DNA of 64,000 nucleotides from Thermohalobaculum sp965263335 (GCA_965263335.1 CBDHHE010000001.1:2294001-2358000), one strand, 5' to 3'. Positions 53,333 to 61,301 are shown, counted from the stretch's first letter. Made by a program: numbers and translations. Notes: generated by a model not told the origin, from the letters alone.

Positions 53333-54529
53333 TCACTGCGCAAACGTCACGCAGGAGATCATTAAATTGCCGTGCCGGTTCTGGCCATCCAAAACCGGAC
53401 CCTGCTCACCGAAGGTGAAAACCCCGAGAAAGGGCGCCCCGCCAAGCGCTTCATCGACGCCGCGCGCAACATCATCCATATGTTCGCGCACGGCGAGCAT
53501 GCAGCCTCCGCAATAAATCACAAGCGCACCTGCGACATCCGGCTTGCAGACTTGGCCTCGCTTCATGGCCAATGTCGCTACCTTTCCGGCGCGCGCCGTG
53601 AGCGTGCCGACTGCACCGATCATCAGACGCAGCTCCTCACCCTCTGCGACATCCGCAAACAGCTCGATGCTGCCGTCTGGATGGGACTGTGCGGGATGAG
53701 CGAGTACGTAGTATGGGACATCTGCGACGTGCCCGGCTTCCCGCCCCAATGGCATCATTGTACTGCAGGAGAGGATGGTCTTCGAGGTCCCGCCCCGTGC
53801 AGGTGTGACGAGCCCGTTCGTCCATCGCGCATAGACGTCTGCCGCCGGCTCGCCATCGATCTCGATGATGCGCCTGCCCTCCGCTCTGGTCACATGGCCG
53901 GACTTGTCGACAGGGGCATATCCGCTCTGGTAGGCGCTCGACAAAGGTCTGGATGGAAAAAGTGCCGAGACGACGACCCCCGCACTTTCGGAGCGATCCC
54001 GATCGAAGACGGACCAGCCACCGGCGATGTCGTTGTCCGCAGCGCTGCCGCCCAGGATCGGCACACCTGCTCCCACGACTTCTTCGATTCCCGCAATGAT
54101 GTCTTCTTCCCGACCCGGCGCGGCGGCAATCCACAGGAGTTCTGGCACTTCGCCACTTCGCCCGGCTGCATCCAGCGCGGCAATCGTGGCTTCGCGAGCA
54201 GCCGAACGCGGATCATCATCCTGTGCGGCAATCCCCGTGCCGTAGTTCCCGTCGGTATCCCAAATCGCCAGAGCCCCCATGCCATAGCCCTCGGTGCTGA
54301 CCATGCCGTCATTGCTCATGACGCCTTGGCAGGACGTAGCGCCGTGCAAAGCAACGGCGCCAGTTTTCGCAAGCGAGTGCCTGACGAGCTCGGTCGAATG
54401 ACCGACGCTGGAGTGACAGGACAAGAAATCTGGTGCCGACCCGGCGTCGATGCCGAGCTGCTTGATGATCTTGTCGATGGCCTCGTGAGTGTCTGAATCT
54501 TCACTCGTGGCTGCCGCAACGCGCATCAT
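53333..54529 (-). CDS. FIST domain sensory protein
   Basis: 398 residues. FIST_N (about 30-225): 'DFLSCHSSVGHSTELVRHSLA', 'ALHGATSCQGVMS', 'VPILGGSAADNDIAGGWSVF'. FIST_C (about 230-385): 'ADVYARWTNGLVTP', 'MLAVREHMDDVARGVDEALGGAPFLGVFTFGEQGPV' and 'YCGGCM'. FIST domains are predicted small-ligand sensors, possibly for amino acids, and are often encoded beside histidine kinases. Here it is the first gene of the operon FIST-kinase-regulator. There is no signal peptide or membrane helix, so it would act in the cytoplasm on or with the kinase. It starts 74 bp from the dyad at 54603-54620. Confidence 0.9.
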   Translation of the reverse strand: MMRVAAATSEDSDTHEAIDKIIKQLGIDAGSAPDFLSCHSSVGHSTELVRHSLAKTGAVALHGATSCQGVMSNDGMVSTEGYGMGALAIWDTDGNYGTGIAAQDDDPRSAAREATIAALDAAGRSGEVPELLWIAAAPGREEDIIAGIEEVVGAGVPILGGSAADNDIAGGWSVFDRDRSESAGVVVSALFPSRPLSSAYQSGYAPVDKSGHVTRAEGRRIIEIDGEPAADVYARWTNGLVTPARGGTSKTILSCSTMMPLGREAGHVADVPYYVLAHPAQSHPDGSIELFADVAEGEELRLMIGAVGTLTARAGKVATLAMKRGQVCKPDVAGALVIYCGGCMLAVREHMDDVARGVDEALGGAPFLGVFTFGEQGPVLDGQNRHGNLMISCVTFAQ

Positions 54530-54602
54530 TTTGTCCTCGTCAATGAATACCCAAAGTTAGTTGATCCGCATGGGTCGTTCGAATGCGCATGTGGACAGCA
54601 CA

Positions 54603-54620
54603 CCTATCCTAAAGGATAGG
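54603..54620. promoter_or_regulatory. Perfect dyad CCTATCCT-AA-AGGATAGG between FIST and WecB fusion genes
   Basis: An 18-bp perfect inverted repeat lies in the 232-bp divergent control region, 74 bp from the FIST start and about 140 bp from the sugar transferase fusion start. Its core matches the dyad at 49824-49839. It is a candidate operator for the LuxR-type regulator, with autoregulation implied. Confidence 0.55.
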
Positions 54621-54647
54621 GGCCGGACGGCTCCGGCAACCACCAGA

Positions 54648-54663
54648 CACACTGACCGGATAG
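54648..54663. promoter_or_regulatory. Second, partial dyad site in the same control region
   Basis: CACACTGACCGGATAG keeps the right half CGGATAG exactly and little of the left half. It is 44 bp from the perfect dyad, about four helical turns, which would put both sites on one face of the DNA. Confidence 0.3.
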
Positions 54664-54761
54664 CGGAACCACCTGAATGACTGTCCATACAGTCTTTCGG
54701 TCGATTGCCTCGGCCCGAGCGGATCTGGACCCTGCCTGCAGACAACCAAGGCAGGCAAAGC

Positions 54762-56180
54762 ATGCATAGAGCTACGACAATCGACCTCTTTGGTCTTGAC
54801 CTTATGAGTGCTGCGCAAGAGCAAGCGATTGCTCGTCTTTTGGATGGCGTCGAGCGGCGGAGCGCAGCTTTTGTCAACGCGCACTGCGTGAACGTGGCCA
54901 TGCGTGAGCCGGAGTACGCGCGCTTTCTCCAAAGCACCGGAACACTGTTGCCAGACGGGTCCGGGCTCGAGCTGGCGGCCCGACTGACGGGGCGGTCTTT
55001 TCACGCCAACCTGAACGGAACCGATCTGTTCCTGCCGCTGTGTCGGGGTGCAGCCGAGCGCAACCTGTCGCTCTTTCTGTTCGGTGGACGCCCCGGTGTC
55101 GCGGAGCGCACCGCCGAAACCGCCCGCTCAGAGGTGCCTCGACTGGGGATTGCCGGAACGGCCAACGGATATTTCGAGGATGGCGACGATGGCCGTGTGA
55201 TCGAACAAATCAATCGTTCAGGCGCGGACGTGGTGCTTGTCGCGCTCGGCGTGCCGCTTCAGGAGCTATGGATTGCCCGCAACCGGCATCGCCTGAAGGC
55301 GCGTCTCGTCGTTGGGGTGGGCGCTCAGTTCGACTTCTGGGCCGGGGATGTGACGCGTGCGCCCAAGATTCTGCGGCGAACCGGGCTAGAATGGCTTTGG
55401 CGCCTCGGTCTCGAGCCCAAGCGAATGTTCAGCCGCTATGTCATTGGCAATCCGATATTTATCGCACGCGCCATGAAGTACGCATTGCACTGGCACGGGT
55501 CTGAAGTTCTTCGCACGTCAGACCCGAAGCGGGTGTTCGATGTACTTCTCTCAAGCTTCGGGCTTGTGTTGATTGCACCAGTGATGCTGCTCGTCGCAGC
55601 TTCGATCCGTCTTGAAAGCACCGGACCGGTGTTCGTGAGAAAAAGACGGATCGGTCAGAACGGGCGCGAGTTCCATCTCATCTCGTTTCGTTGCAGCCGC
55701 AACCGGGCGCCAAACCATGTCACATCCGACATGTCGACAGAGGCCGCAACTGCGACTTCAGGGTTGAAGACCGATCCGGCCGCCACCCGCATCGGACGCC
55801 TCATCCAACGGACCTCGCTGGATGGCCTCCCGCAACTCTTCAACGTACTCAAGGGAGACATGTCGATCGTCGGTCCAGAACCCACCATGCCGCAGGATAC
55901 CCTGGTCTTCTCCACGCGAGCGCTCGCTCGCTTCGCCGTAAAGCCCGGCATCACGGGACTTTGGCGTCTTTCAGGGAACTCGGACACCGGTTTTCAGAAG
56001 CGGGTCGAGCTGGATGTGGCCTACGCCCAGTCGCGATCCATGTTGTTGGATCTGGTGCTGCTGGCGCTGACGATCAGAACGTTCGTCGTGCAGGCGACGA
56101 GCCTGCTCTGGCCGACCCGATCCGCTGTCGCTCGGAGCGGCTCAGAGGTCACCCGGCGGCCTCAAGCTTCGTCCACCTGA
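54762..56180 (+). CDS. WecB/TagA/CpsF glycosyltransferase fused to a sugar transferase (PGT) domain
   Basis: 472 residues from the ATG at 54762; an in-frame ATG at 54705 lacks family character. Residues 1-245 are GT26: 'VNAHCVNVAMREPEYARFL', 'TLLPDGSGLELAARLTG', 'NGTDLFLPL', 'LFLFGGRPGVAE', 'VALGVPLQELWI'. Residues 253-450 are a monotopic phosphoglycosyl transferase: 'RVFDVLLSSFGLVLIAPVMLLVAASIRLESTGPVFVRKRRIGQNG', 'TSLDGLPQLFNVLKGDMSIVGPEP', 'VKPGITGLWRLSGN'. In active enzymes the second motif reads SLDELPQ with an Asp-Glu catalytic pair; here the Glu is Gly355. The protein would load the first sugar on undecaprenyl phosphate and add the second, if the altered site works. Its 3' end overlaps the globin gene by 19 bp, tail to tail. 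Confidence 0.88.
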   Translation: MHRATTIDLFGLDLMSAAQEQAIARLLDGVERRSAAFVNAHCVNVAMREPEYARFLQSTGTLLPDGSGLELAARLTGRSFHANLNGTDLFLPLCRGAAERNLSLFLFGGRPGVAERTAETARSEVPRLGIAGTANGYFEDGDDGRVIEQINRSGADVVLVALGVPLQELWIARNRHRLKARLVVGVGAQFDFWAGDVTRAPKILRRTGLEWLWRLGLEPKRMFSRYVIGNPIFIARAMKYALHWHGSEVLRTSDPKRVFDVLLSSFGLVLIAPVMLLVAASIRLESTGPVFVRKRRIGQNGREFHLISFRCSRNRAPNHVTSDMSTEAATATSGLKTDPAATRIGRLIQRTSLDGLPQLFNVLKGDMSIVGPEPTMPQDTLVFSTRALARFAVKPGITGLWRLSGNSDTGFQKRVELDVAYAQSRSMLLDLVLLALTIRTFVVQATSLLWPTRSAVARSGSEVTRRPQASST

Positions 56181-56584
56181 TCCGTCGCCCGCACCATCAC
56201 GTCCGCAAGCATCGCGTAGGCAGTTGTCCAGGCCACCTCGTCCTCGATGGTCAACCCTGCGCCCAGCATGCGTTGTATCATCCAGATCAAGGCCTCGCCC
56301 ACAGGCGCATACTGATCAGAGGTCACGCCATAGCCAACATGCCGAAGCGCGAGCTCGGTGGCAGCCTTGTTAAGCTTCTCGGGCTCGTCGAGATGATCGA
56401 CTATGTAGGCGAGCGTGGCGACAAGTTTGACACCCTGAAGCTTCAAATCCGACTTGAAGAGCGGCTTGATGTCGGGCGCGAGCTTGAACAGCCGTCCGTA
56501 AAACAGCTCCGAAGCCATGCCCGAAAGAGGAGCGACCCGCGCCCAGGTGGCACGAATGCGCTCGATATCTGAGTCTGTCAGCAT
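56162..56584 (-). CDS. Single-domain globin
   Basis: 140 residues from the ATG at 56584, which follows GGAGGGG by 8 bp; in-frame starts further up are not needed. Bacterial hemoglobin/flavohemoglobin-type globin: 'DIERIRATWARVAPL' helix A, 'ELFYGRLFKLAPDIKPLFKSD' with Tyr29 (B10) and Phe43 (CD1), Gln50 near E7, and proximal His82 in 'LALRHVGYGV'. Tyr B10 and Gln E7 suit O2 or NO binding. No reductase domain is attached. The gene stands alone, convergent with the sugar transferase fusion gene and overlapping it by 19 bp. Confidence 0.9.
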   Translation of the reverse strand: MLTDSDIERIRATWARVAPLSGMASELFYGRLFKLAPDIKPLFKSDLKLQGVKLVATLAYIVDHLDEPEKLNKAATELALRHVGYGVTSDQYAPVGEALIWMIQRMLGAGLTIEDEVAWTTAYAMLADVMVRATDQVDEA

Positions 56585-56886
56585 CACAGACCCCTCCTGT
56601 ATCATGGCTAACGCCATGCACCGAGAGTTCACCAGCTTCACAACAAGATCAGTTTGCGCTGTCCATCAGGCAACGCGCACATCCCTTCAGGGTTGCGGTC
56701 TTTGCCGAATGCACACGGAACGATCGATTCTTGGTCTCTTGTCCCGGTCGCGACCCCTGCCGCAAACCACCCACCGGCTCGGGCATGAGGCTCGACCCAA
56801 GGTCGACCTGTCTAAGCCCACCCTTGATCGGCGATGTGATGCCGAGCGGCGGTTCCGGAGGAGCTTTCGGCAGACGTCACAGGCTC

Positions 56887-57774
56887 TCAAACTACGCCGG
56901 AACGGTTCAAGCTGACCGCGTACACCGAAGTGGTGCCCGTGATGAACAACTGGTGTTTGTTGCGACCGCCGAAGCAGACATTCGAGACGAGTTCGGGCAC
57001 CAGAAGCTTGCCCAGAAGTGTGCCATCGGGAGCGATGCAGTGCACGCCATCTCCGGCGGAGGACCAGACATTGCCATCCGTGTCACATCTGAACCCATCC
57101 GCTACCCCGGGAGAGATGCTGTGAAACACCTCGCCACCTGCGAGGGCATCCCCCTCGACGTCAAACACGCGAATGTGCGTTGGATCATCTCCGAAGATGC
57201 GTCCGGTATCTGCAATATAGAGCCGGCGTTCGTCCGGACTGAAGGCCAACCCGTTCGGGCAGTTGAAGTCATCAGCCACGACCGAGATGCCCCCGTCGGT
57301 GCCGATCCGGTAGACATGGCAGGGCAACTCCTGCTCTGCCCTGAAACCTTCGTAGTCGGTCATGATGCCGTAGTGGGGATCCGTGAACCAGACCGACCCG
57401 TCAGATTTCACCACGACATCATTGGGGGAATTCAGGCGCTTGCCTTCAAACGCATCTGCAAGAACCGTGATCGAGCCATCATATTCGGTGCGGGTCACCC
57501 GGCGGGTTCCATGCTCGCAGCTGACAAGTCGACCGAGACGATCCCGCGTGTGCCCGTTCGCGAAATTGGAAGGCTCGCGGTAAATTGAAACGCCAATACC
57601 GGGTGTCCAGCGCATGATCCGGTTGTTGGGAATGTCCGAGAAGAGCAGACAACCCGCATCTCCGAACCAGACCGGGCCCTCCACCCAATCGAATCCCGTC
57701 GCAAGCTGCTTCACCGGTGCGTTGCCCAAGACGAAGGTGTTGAAGACCGGTTCATTGGCCTCGAAAAATGACAT
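56887..57774 (-). CDS. SMP-30/gluconolactonase-family lactonase
   Basis: 295 residues. Six-bladed propeller with the four metal ligands in order: Glu in 'FDWVEGPVWF' (about 32), Asn in 'LNSPNDVVV' (about 116), Asn in 'DFNCPNGLAFSPDERRLYIADTG' (about 171) and Asp in 'GVADGFRCDTDGNVW' (about 223). Hydrolyses sugar lactones such as gluconolactone or xylonolactone with Ca2+ or Zn2+. In this neighbourhood it would feed gluconate or a related sugar acid to the kinase and dehydrogenases. Divergent from the HbpS-like gene, with a TGTTACCGATAACA operator candidate 35 bp before its start. Confidence 0.92.
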   Translation of the reverse strand: MSFFEANEPVFNTFVLGNAPVKQLATGFDWVEGPVWFGDAGCLLFSDIPNNRIMRWTPGIGVSIYREPSNFANGHTRDRLGRLVSCEHGTRRVTRTEYDGSITVLADAFEGKRLNSPNDVVVKSDGSVWFTDPHYGIMTDYEGFRAEQELPCHVYRIGTDGGISVVADDFNCPNGLAFSPDERRLYIADTGRIFGDDPTHIRVFDVEGDALAGGEVFHSISPGVADGFRCDTDGNVWSSAGDGVHCIAPDGTLLGKLLVPELVSNVCFGGRNKHQLFITGTTSVYAVSLNRSGVV

Positions 57775-57808
57775 AAGCGGTTTCTCCGAACGGCGCTCGA
57801 TGCTAGGT

Positions 57809-57824
57809 GTGTTACCGATAACAT
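57809..57824. promoter_or_regulatory. GntR/IdnR-like (LacI-family) operator candidate 1
   Basis: GTGTTACCGATAACAT sits between the divergent lactonase and HbpS-like genes. The core TGTTACCGATAACA is a palindrome with one mismatched pair and is nearly identical to 59589-59604. E. coli GntR/IdnR operators read close to ATGTTACCGGTAACAT. Confidence 0.6.
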
Positions 57825-57841
57825 AAACTCCGGATCAGACG

Positions 57842-58273
57842 GTGCCAAGCGGAATGGAAAACACGACCACAACACGGACACTCACCCACCGCGGTGTCAT
57901 GGTGATGCTTCAAGCCGCAATCGAACGGGCCGAGCAGATCGGTCAACCACAATGCGTTGTCATCGTTGATCAGAATGGCGAGACACTGGGAGAAATCCGG
58001 ATGACGGGATCAAAGTTCCTAAGCCGGCGAAGTGCACATGCCAAGGCGCTGACCTGTGCCTCGCATGGCGTCCCTTCAGGTGCAATCCCGGAGGCAGTGC
58101 GCCTTGCCATCGCCGCAGCAACCGGCGGCGGTGTTACGGGGCTGCCGGGCGGACTACCGATCCGTGTCGCCAGCGAGGTTCTCGGCGGCATCGGTGTCGG
58201 CTCCGGCACGCCGGATCAGGACCTCGATGTCGCGCGGGCCGCGCTGGCATCAATTGGCGCGGACACCGCCTGA
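57842..58273 (+). CDS. GlcG/HbpS-family (heme-binding-like) protein
   Basis: 143 residues from GTG at 57842; ATG 57854 is the alternative and no start has a strong ribosome binding site. 'LTHRGVMVMLQAAIERAEQIGQPQCVVIVDQNGETLGEIRMTG', 'SRRSAHAKALTCASHGVPSG' and 'GVTGLPGGLPIRVASEVLGGIGVGSGTPDQDLDVARAAL' are the GlcG/HbpS (DUF336) pattern. Proteins of this group are found with glycolate, propanediol and sugar acid genes; some bind heme, but the general function is unclear. The protein lacks an export signal. It heads a rightward unit under operator candidate 1. Confidence 0.88.
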   Translation: MPSGMENTTTTRTLTHRGVMVMLQAAIERAEQIGQPQCVVIVDQNGETLGEIRMTGSKFLSRRSAHAKALTCASHGVPSGAIPEAVRLAIAAATGGGVTGLPGGLPIRVASEVLGGIGVGSGTPDQDLDVARAALASIGADTA

Positions 58274-58358
58274 AAGGCCAAGCTGAGCCTCGGGCGCGGG
58301 TGGGTGGGCAGCGTACCGGTCGGGGCATTGCACGAACTCGCAGGGGAGCGTCCGAGGC

Positions 58359-59399
58359 TCAGCTCGCCCCGCCAAACGCAATCTGCGCCTTCATGGCTTG
58401 GCCCCGGTCATTCGCAATCTGAAACGCACGCTCTGCTTCGGAAACTGGCAGCGTGTGAGTGATCAGGGGCGCGACATCGATCAGCCGCTTCTCCATGAGT
58501 GACACGGCGGTGGCGAACTCCTCGTGGAAGCGGAAGGAGCCGCGGAGCTCCAGTTCTTTCGCGGTGATCATCTGGACGGGCAACGTCATGTCGCCTCCGA
58601 GACCGAGTTGAAGAACGACACCTCTCGGTCGCATCACTGACAGGCCACCGGCAAGGGCGCTCGCCACGCCCGTGCATTCGAAGAGCACGTCGAAATGCCC
58701 CTTGTTTGCCTCGTAGGGAACGAGCCCGTCCGGCGTGTCTGTCAGGTTGATGACCCTGTCCGCGCCTGCTCGTTGCGCATGGTTCACCGCGTTCGACGCG
58801 AGATCTGTGGCAACGATTTCTGACGCGCCGGCACGCCGGGCCGCAAGAATGCAGAGTACGCCGATCGGCCCACATCCAGTCACCAGCACCCGCTTGCCGA
58901 GTATTTCGCCCGCGCGCCGGGCGGCATGAAGGCAAACGGAGAGCGGCTCGGCCATTGCTGCTTCGCCTGGGCTGAGCCCGTTGGCCCTCTCGCATTGTGA
59001 AGCTTCGGCCACCAGCAACTCGCGAAAGGCGCCCTGGACATGCGGAAACGGCATCGCCGATCCGTAAAAGCGCATATTCAGGCAATGGTTTCGCAATCCT
59101 GCAGCACAGTAGGAGCACTTGCCACAGGGACGCGAGGGTGAGACGGCCACCAGATCGCCCTTGGCAAGGCCTTCGACGCCCGGACCGATGGTCTCCACAT
59201 ACCCTGAAACCTCGTGCCCGAGAACCATCGGCTCTCTGAGGCGAACCGATCCGAACCCACCATGGTTGTAGTAGTGAAGGTCCGATCCGCAGACCCCGCC
59301 CATCGCCAGCCGCACGGAAACCTCCCCGGGTCCGGGCTGGTCTGGTTCGTGATCCTCCAGGCGCAAGTCCCTGGGAGCATGGATAACAATAGCCTTCAT
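58359..59399 (-). CDS. idnD: Zinc-dependent alcohol dehydrogenase, L-idonate 5-dehydrogenase-like
   Basis: 346 residues from the ATG at 59399; longer in-frame starts are unsupported. Catalytic zinc ligands in 'GGVCGSDLHYYNHGG' (Cys, about 37) and 'LGHEVSG' (His-Glu, about 62-63); structural zinc cysteines 'CGKCSYCAAGLRNHC'; Rossmann 'VLVTGCGPIGVLCILAARRAGA'. 'GSDLHYYNHGGFGSVRLREPMVLGHE' is shared with L-idonate 5-dehydrogenases, which convert L-idonate to 5-ketogluconate. The adjacent gluconate 5-dehydrogenase-like SDR, gluconokinase and 6-phosphogluconate dehydrogenase complete that route. Divergent from the SDR gene, with an operator candidate between them. Confidence 0.87.
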   Translation of the reverse strand: MKAIVIHAPRDLRLEDHEPDQPGPGEVSVRLAMGGVCGSDLHYYNHGGFGSVRLREPMVLGHEVSGYVETIGPGVEGLAKGDLVAVSPSRPCGKCSYCAAGLRNHCLNMRFYGSAMPFPHVQGAFRELLVAEASQCERANGLSPGEAAMAEPLSVCLHAARRAGEILGKRVLVTGCGPIGVLCILAARRAGASEIVATDLASNAVNHAQRAGADRVINLTDTPDGLVPYEANKGHFDVLFECTGVASALAGGLSVMRPRGVVLQLGLGGDMTLPVQMITAKELELRGSFRFHEEFATAVSLMEKRLIDVAPLITHTLPVSEAERAFQIANDRGQAMKAQIAFGGAS

Positions 59400-59588
59400 C
59401 GTGACCCTCGGCCGATATCTGCGGATGGACGTTGCTGATCGCGTTGCAAGCTGAGGGCACGAGCAACACTGAGCTTGGTTCGGAACGGGCGCGCTTGAAT
59501 GAGCGTCGCACACGCTCCTGAACTACCGGCCGCTGCAAAACGCCCGAACCACAAGTTTTCACGTGCCGGCATAGTGCCCCACTTGATC

Positions 59589-59604
59589 ATGTTATCGATA
59601 ACAT
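59589..59604. promoter_or_regulatory. GntR/IdnR-like (LacI-family) operator candidate 2
   Basis: ATGTTATCGATAACAT is a perfect 16-bp palindrome, 38 bp before the SDR start at 59643 and 189 bp from the idnD start. It matches the site at 57809-57824 in 14 of 16 positions. Its distance to the downstream start is like that of site 1 to the lactonase gene. Confidence 0.65.
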
Positions 59605-59642
59605 ATAGGCACTTCTCGACATGTAAAGACACAGGAGCCGGT

Positions 59643-60395
59643 ATGTCAGCGCACTTGTTCGACCTGGGTGGCAAGACGGCATTGATCACGGGATCCAGCC
59701 AGGGCATCGGGTACACCTTGGCCGAAGGATTGATGGCCGCCGGAGCGCGTGCGGTGCTTAACGGACGGGATGCCGGCAAACTCGGCGAAGCGGCAGATGC
59801 GCTTGGCGCGGCAAGCCTTCCGTTTGACGTCACCGACCACGCAGCGGCACGCTCTGCTGTGGATCGCTTCGAGCAGAGCGAAGGTCCGATCGATATCCTG
59901 ATCAACAATGCCGGCATGCAACACCGCATGCCGCTGGAGGACTTCGACCCTGCAGATTTTGAGCGGCTCATCGCCACAAACGTCACGTCGGTCTTCAATG
60001 TCGGACAAGCTGTAGCAAGGCACATGATCGGTCGCGGGGCCGGCAAGATCATCAACATCGCCTCGGTGCAGACCGCATTGGCGCGGCCGGGGATCGCGCC
60101 CTATACGGCATCGAAAGGTGCGGTTGCGAACCTGACAAAGGGGATGGCAACCGACTGGGCGCCGAAGGGGCTCAACATCAATGCAATCGCACCGGGCTAC
60201 TTCGACACACCATTGAACGCGGCACTCGTCGCGGATGCGGACTTCACGGCCTGGATTGCCAAGCGCACACCCCAAGGTCGCTGGGGTCAACTGCCAGAAC
60301 TGGTCGGTGCGGCGGTTTTTCTGGCGTCACCCGCATCGTCCTTCGTGAACGGGCAGACAATCTTTGTGGACGGCGGCATGACCGCCTGCTTGTGA
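59643..60395 (+). CDS. idnO: SDR-family gluconate 5-dehydrogenase-like protein
   Basis: 250 residues from the ATG at 59643 with AGGAG 6 bp upstream; an upstream in-frame start would cover the operator. 'LFDLGGKTALITGSSQGIGYTLAEGLMAAGARAVLNGRD' is the classic Ga5DH/IdnO opening. 'DILINNAGMQHRMPLEDF' holds the NNAG and M-Q-H-R signature of gluconate 5-dehydrogenases, and 'ASVQTALARPGIAPYTASKGAV' the Ser, YxxxK site. It would reduce 5-ketogluconate to gluconate. Followed 7 bp later by the hydroxyacid dehydrogenase gene. Confidence 0.9.
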   Translation: MSAHLFDLGGKTALITGSSQGIGYTLAEGLMAAGARAVLNGRDAGKLGEAADALGAASLPFDVTDHAAARSAVDRFEQSEGPIDILINNAGMQHRMPLEDFDPADFERLIATNVTSVFNVGQAVARHMIGRGAGKIINIASVQTALARPGIAPYTASKGAVANLTKGMATDWAPKGLNINAIAPGYFDTPLNAALVADADFTAWIAKRTPQGRWGQLPELVGAAVFLASPASSFVNGQTIFVDGGMTACL

Positions 60396-60402
60396 GGTGA
60401 GC

Positions 60403-61290
60403 ATGAACAAGGTCGCGCTTGTCGGATGCGGTGCAATGGGTGGCGCGATTGGCGCAAGGCTGGCCGAGACCGCCAACGATCTGAATGTCTTCGATCTCAA
60501 TCCAGCGGTCATGGCACCATTGGTGGAAAAAGGCGCTAAAGCTGCTGCCTCGGCGGCCGACGCGGCACAGGACCGGGACTTTGTCATCTTGTCACTGAAC
60601 TCGCCCGGCATCGTGCGGGCGGCCGTGTTTGGGGATGGGGGCGTGGCGGAAGGCGCCAGGACAGGCACTATGATCATCGACATGTCCTCGATTGACCCGC
60701 CTTCGACCAAGGCTCTGGCAGATGATGCCGCCGCGCAGGGACTGCGGTGGGTGGATGCACCGCTCTCAGGCGGCGCACCGAAAGCGCTGATCGGTGAGCT
60801 GACCGTTATGGCAGGTGGCACAGCAGAGGACTTCGAACGAGCGAAATCGGTGATGTCCGACCTGTGTGCGAACTTCACGCATATGGGGCCGACCGGTGCC
60901 GGTCAGACCACAAAGCTGATCAACCAGGTGCTCTGCGGGCTCGGCTTCATGGGCGTCGCCGAGGCGACACGATTGGCACAGGACGCGGGCGTCGATGCCG
61001 CCATGATCCCGGTCGCTCTGAAGGGCGGCCGGGCCGACAGCGCGATCCTGCAAGAGTACATGCCGCGCATGGCAGCAAAAGATTACACGCCATCCGGGCG
61101 CATCGCGAACATGGTCAAGGACCTGAACGGTGCGCAGGATCTTGCGCGATTGACAAACACGGCGATGCCGCTGACGGCAGCCTGTGCCGAGGTGCACCGG
61201 TTGATGACTGCTGCCGGGTTGGGCGATGCTGATCAGGCCGCGCTCATGGAGTTCTTCGAGCCGCGCGACACGGAAAACGTTCCGACCTGA
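60403..61290 (+). CDS. Beta-hydroxyacid dehydrogenase (tartronate semialdehyde reductase/HIBADH family)
   Basis: 295 residues from the ATG at 60403, with GAGG 5 bp upstream; GTG 60397 is also in frame. 'VALVGCGAMGGAIGARLAE' is the NAD(P)-binding GxGxMG, 'WVDAPLSGGAPKALIGELTVMAGG' the substrate loop, and 'GAGQTTKLINQVLCG' has the catalytic Lys (about 170) with the conserved Asn four residues on. Members act on 3-hydroxyisobutyrate, tartronate semialdehyde, L-threonate or D-phenylserine; with sugar acid genes nearby, a GarR- or LtnD-like role is plausible. Second gene of the rightward unit. Confidence 0.9.
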   Translation: MNKVALVGCGAMGGAIGARLAETANDLNVFDLNPAVMAPLVEKGAKAAASAADAAQDRDFVILSLNSPGIVRAAVFGDGGVAEGARTGTMIIDMSSIDPPSTKALADDAAAQGLRWVDAPLSGGAPKALIGELTVMAGGTAEDFERAKSVMSDLCANFTHMGPTGAGQTTKLINQVLCGLGFMGVAEATRLAQDAGVDAAMIPVALKGGRADSAILQEYMPRMAAKDYTPSGRIANMVKDLNGAQDLARLTNTAMPLTAACAEVHRLMTAAGLGDADQAALMEFFEPRDTENVPT

Positions 61291-61301
61291 ATTCTGCAGC
61301 G

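Noticed and set aside
53372..54496. Plus-strand open frame (374 codons) opposite the FIST gene
   Set aside because: The minus strand encodes both FIST domains without interruption; the opposite frame has no conserved features.
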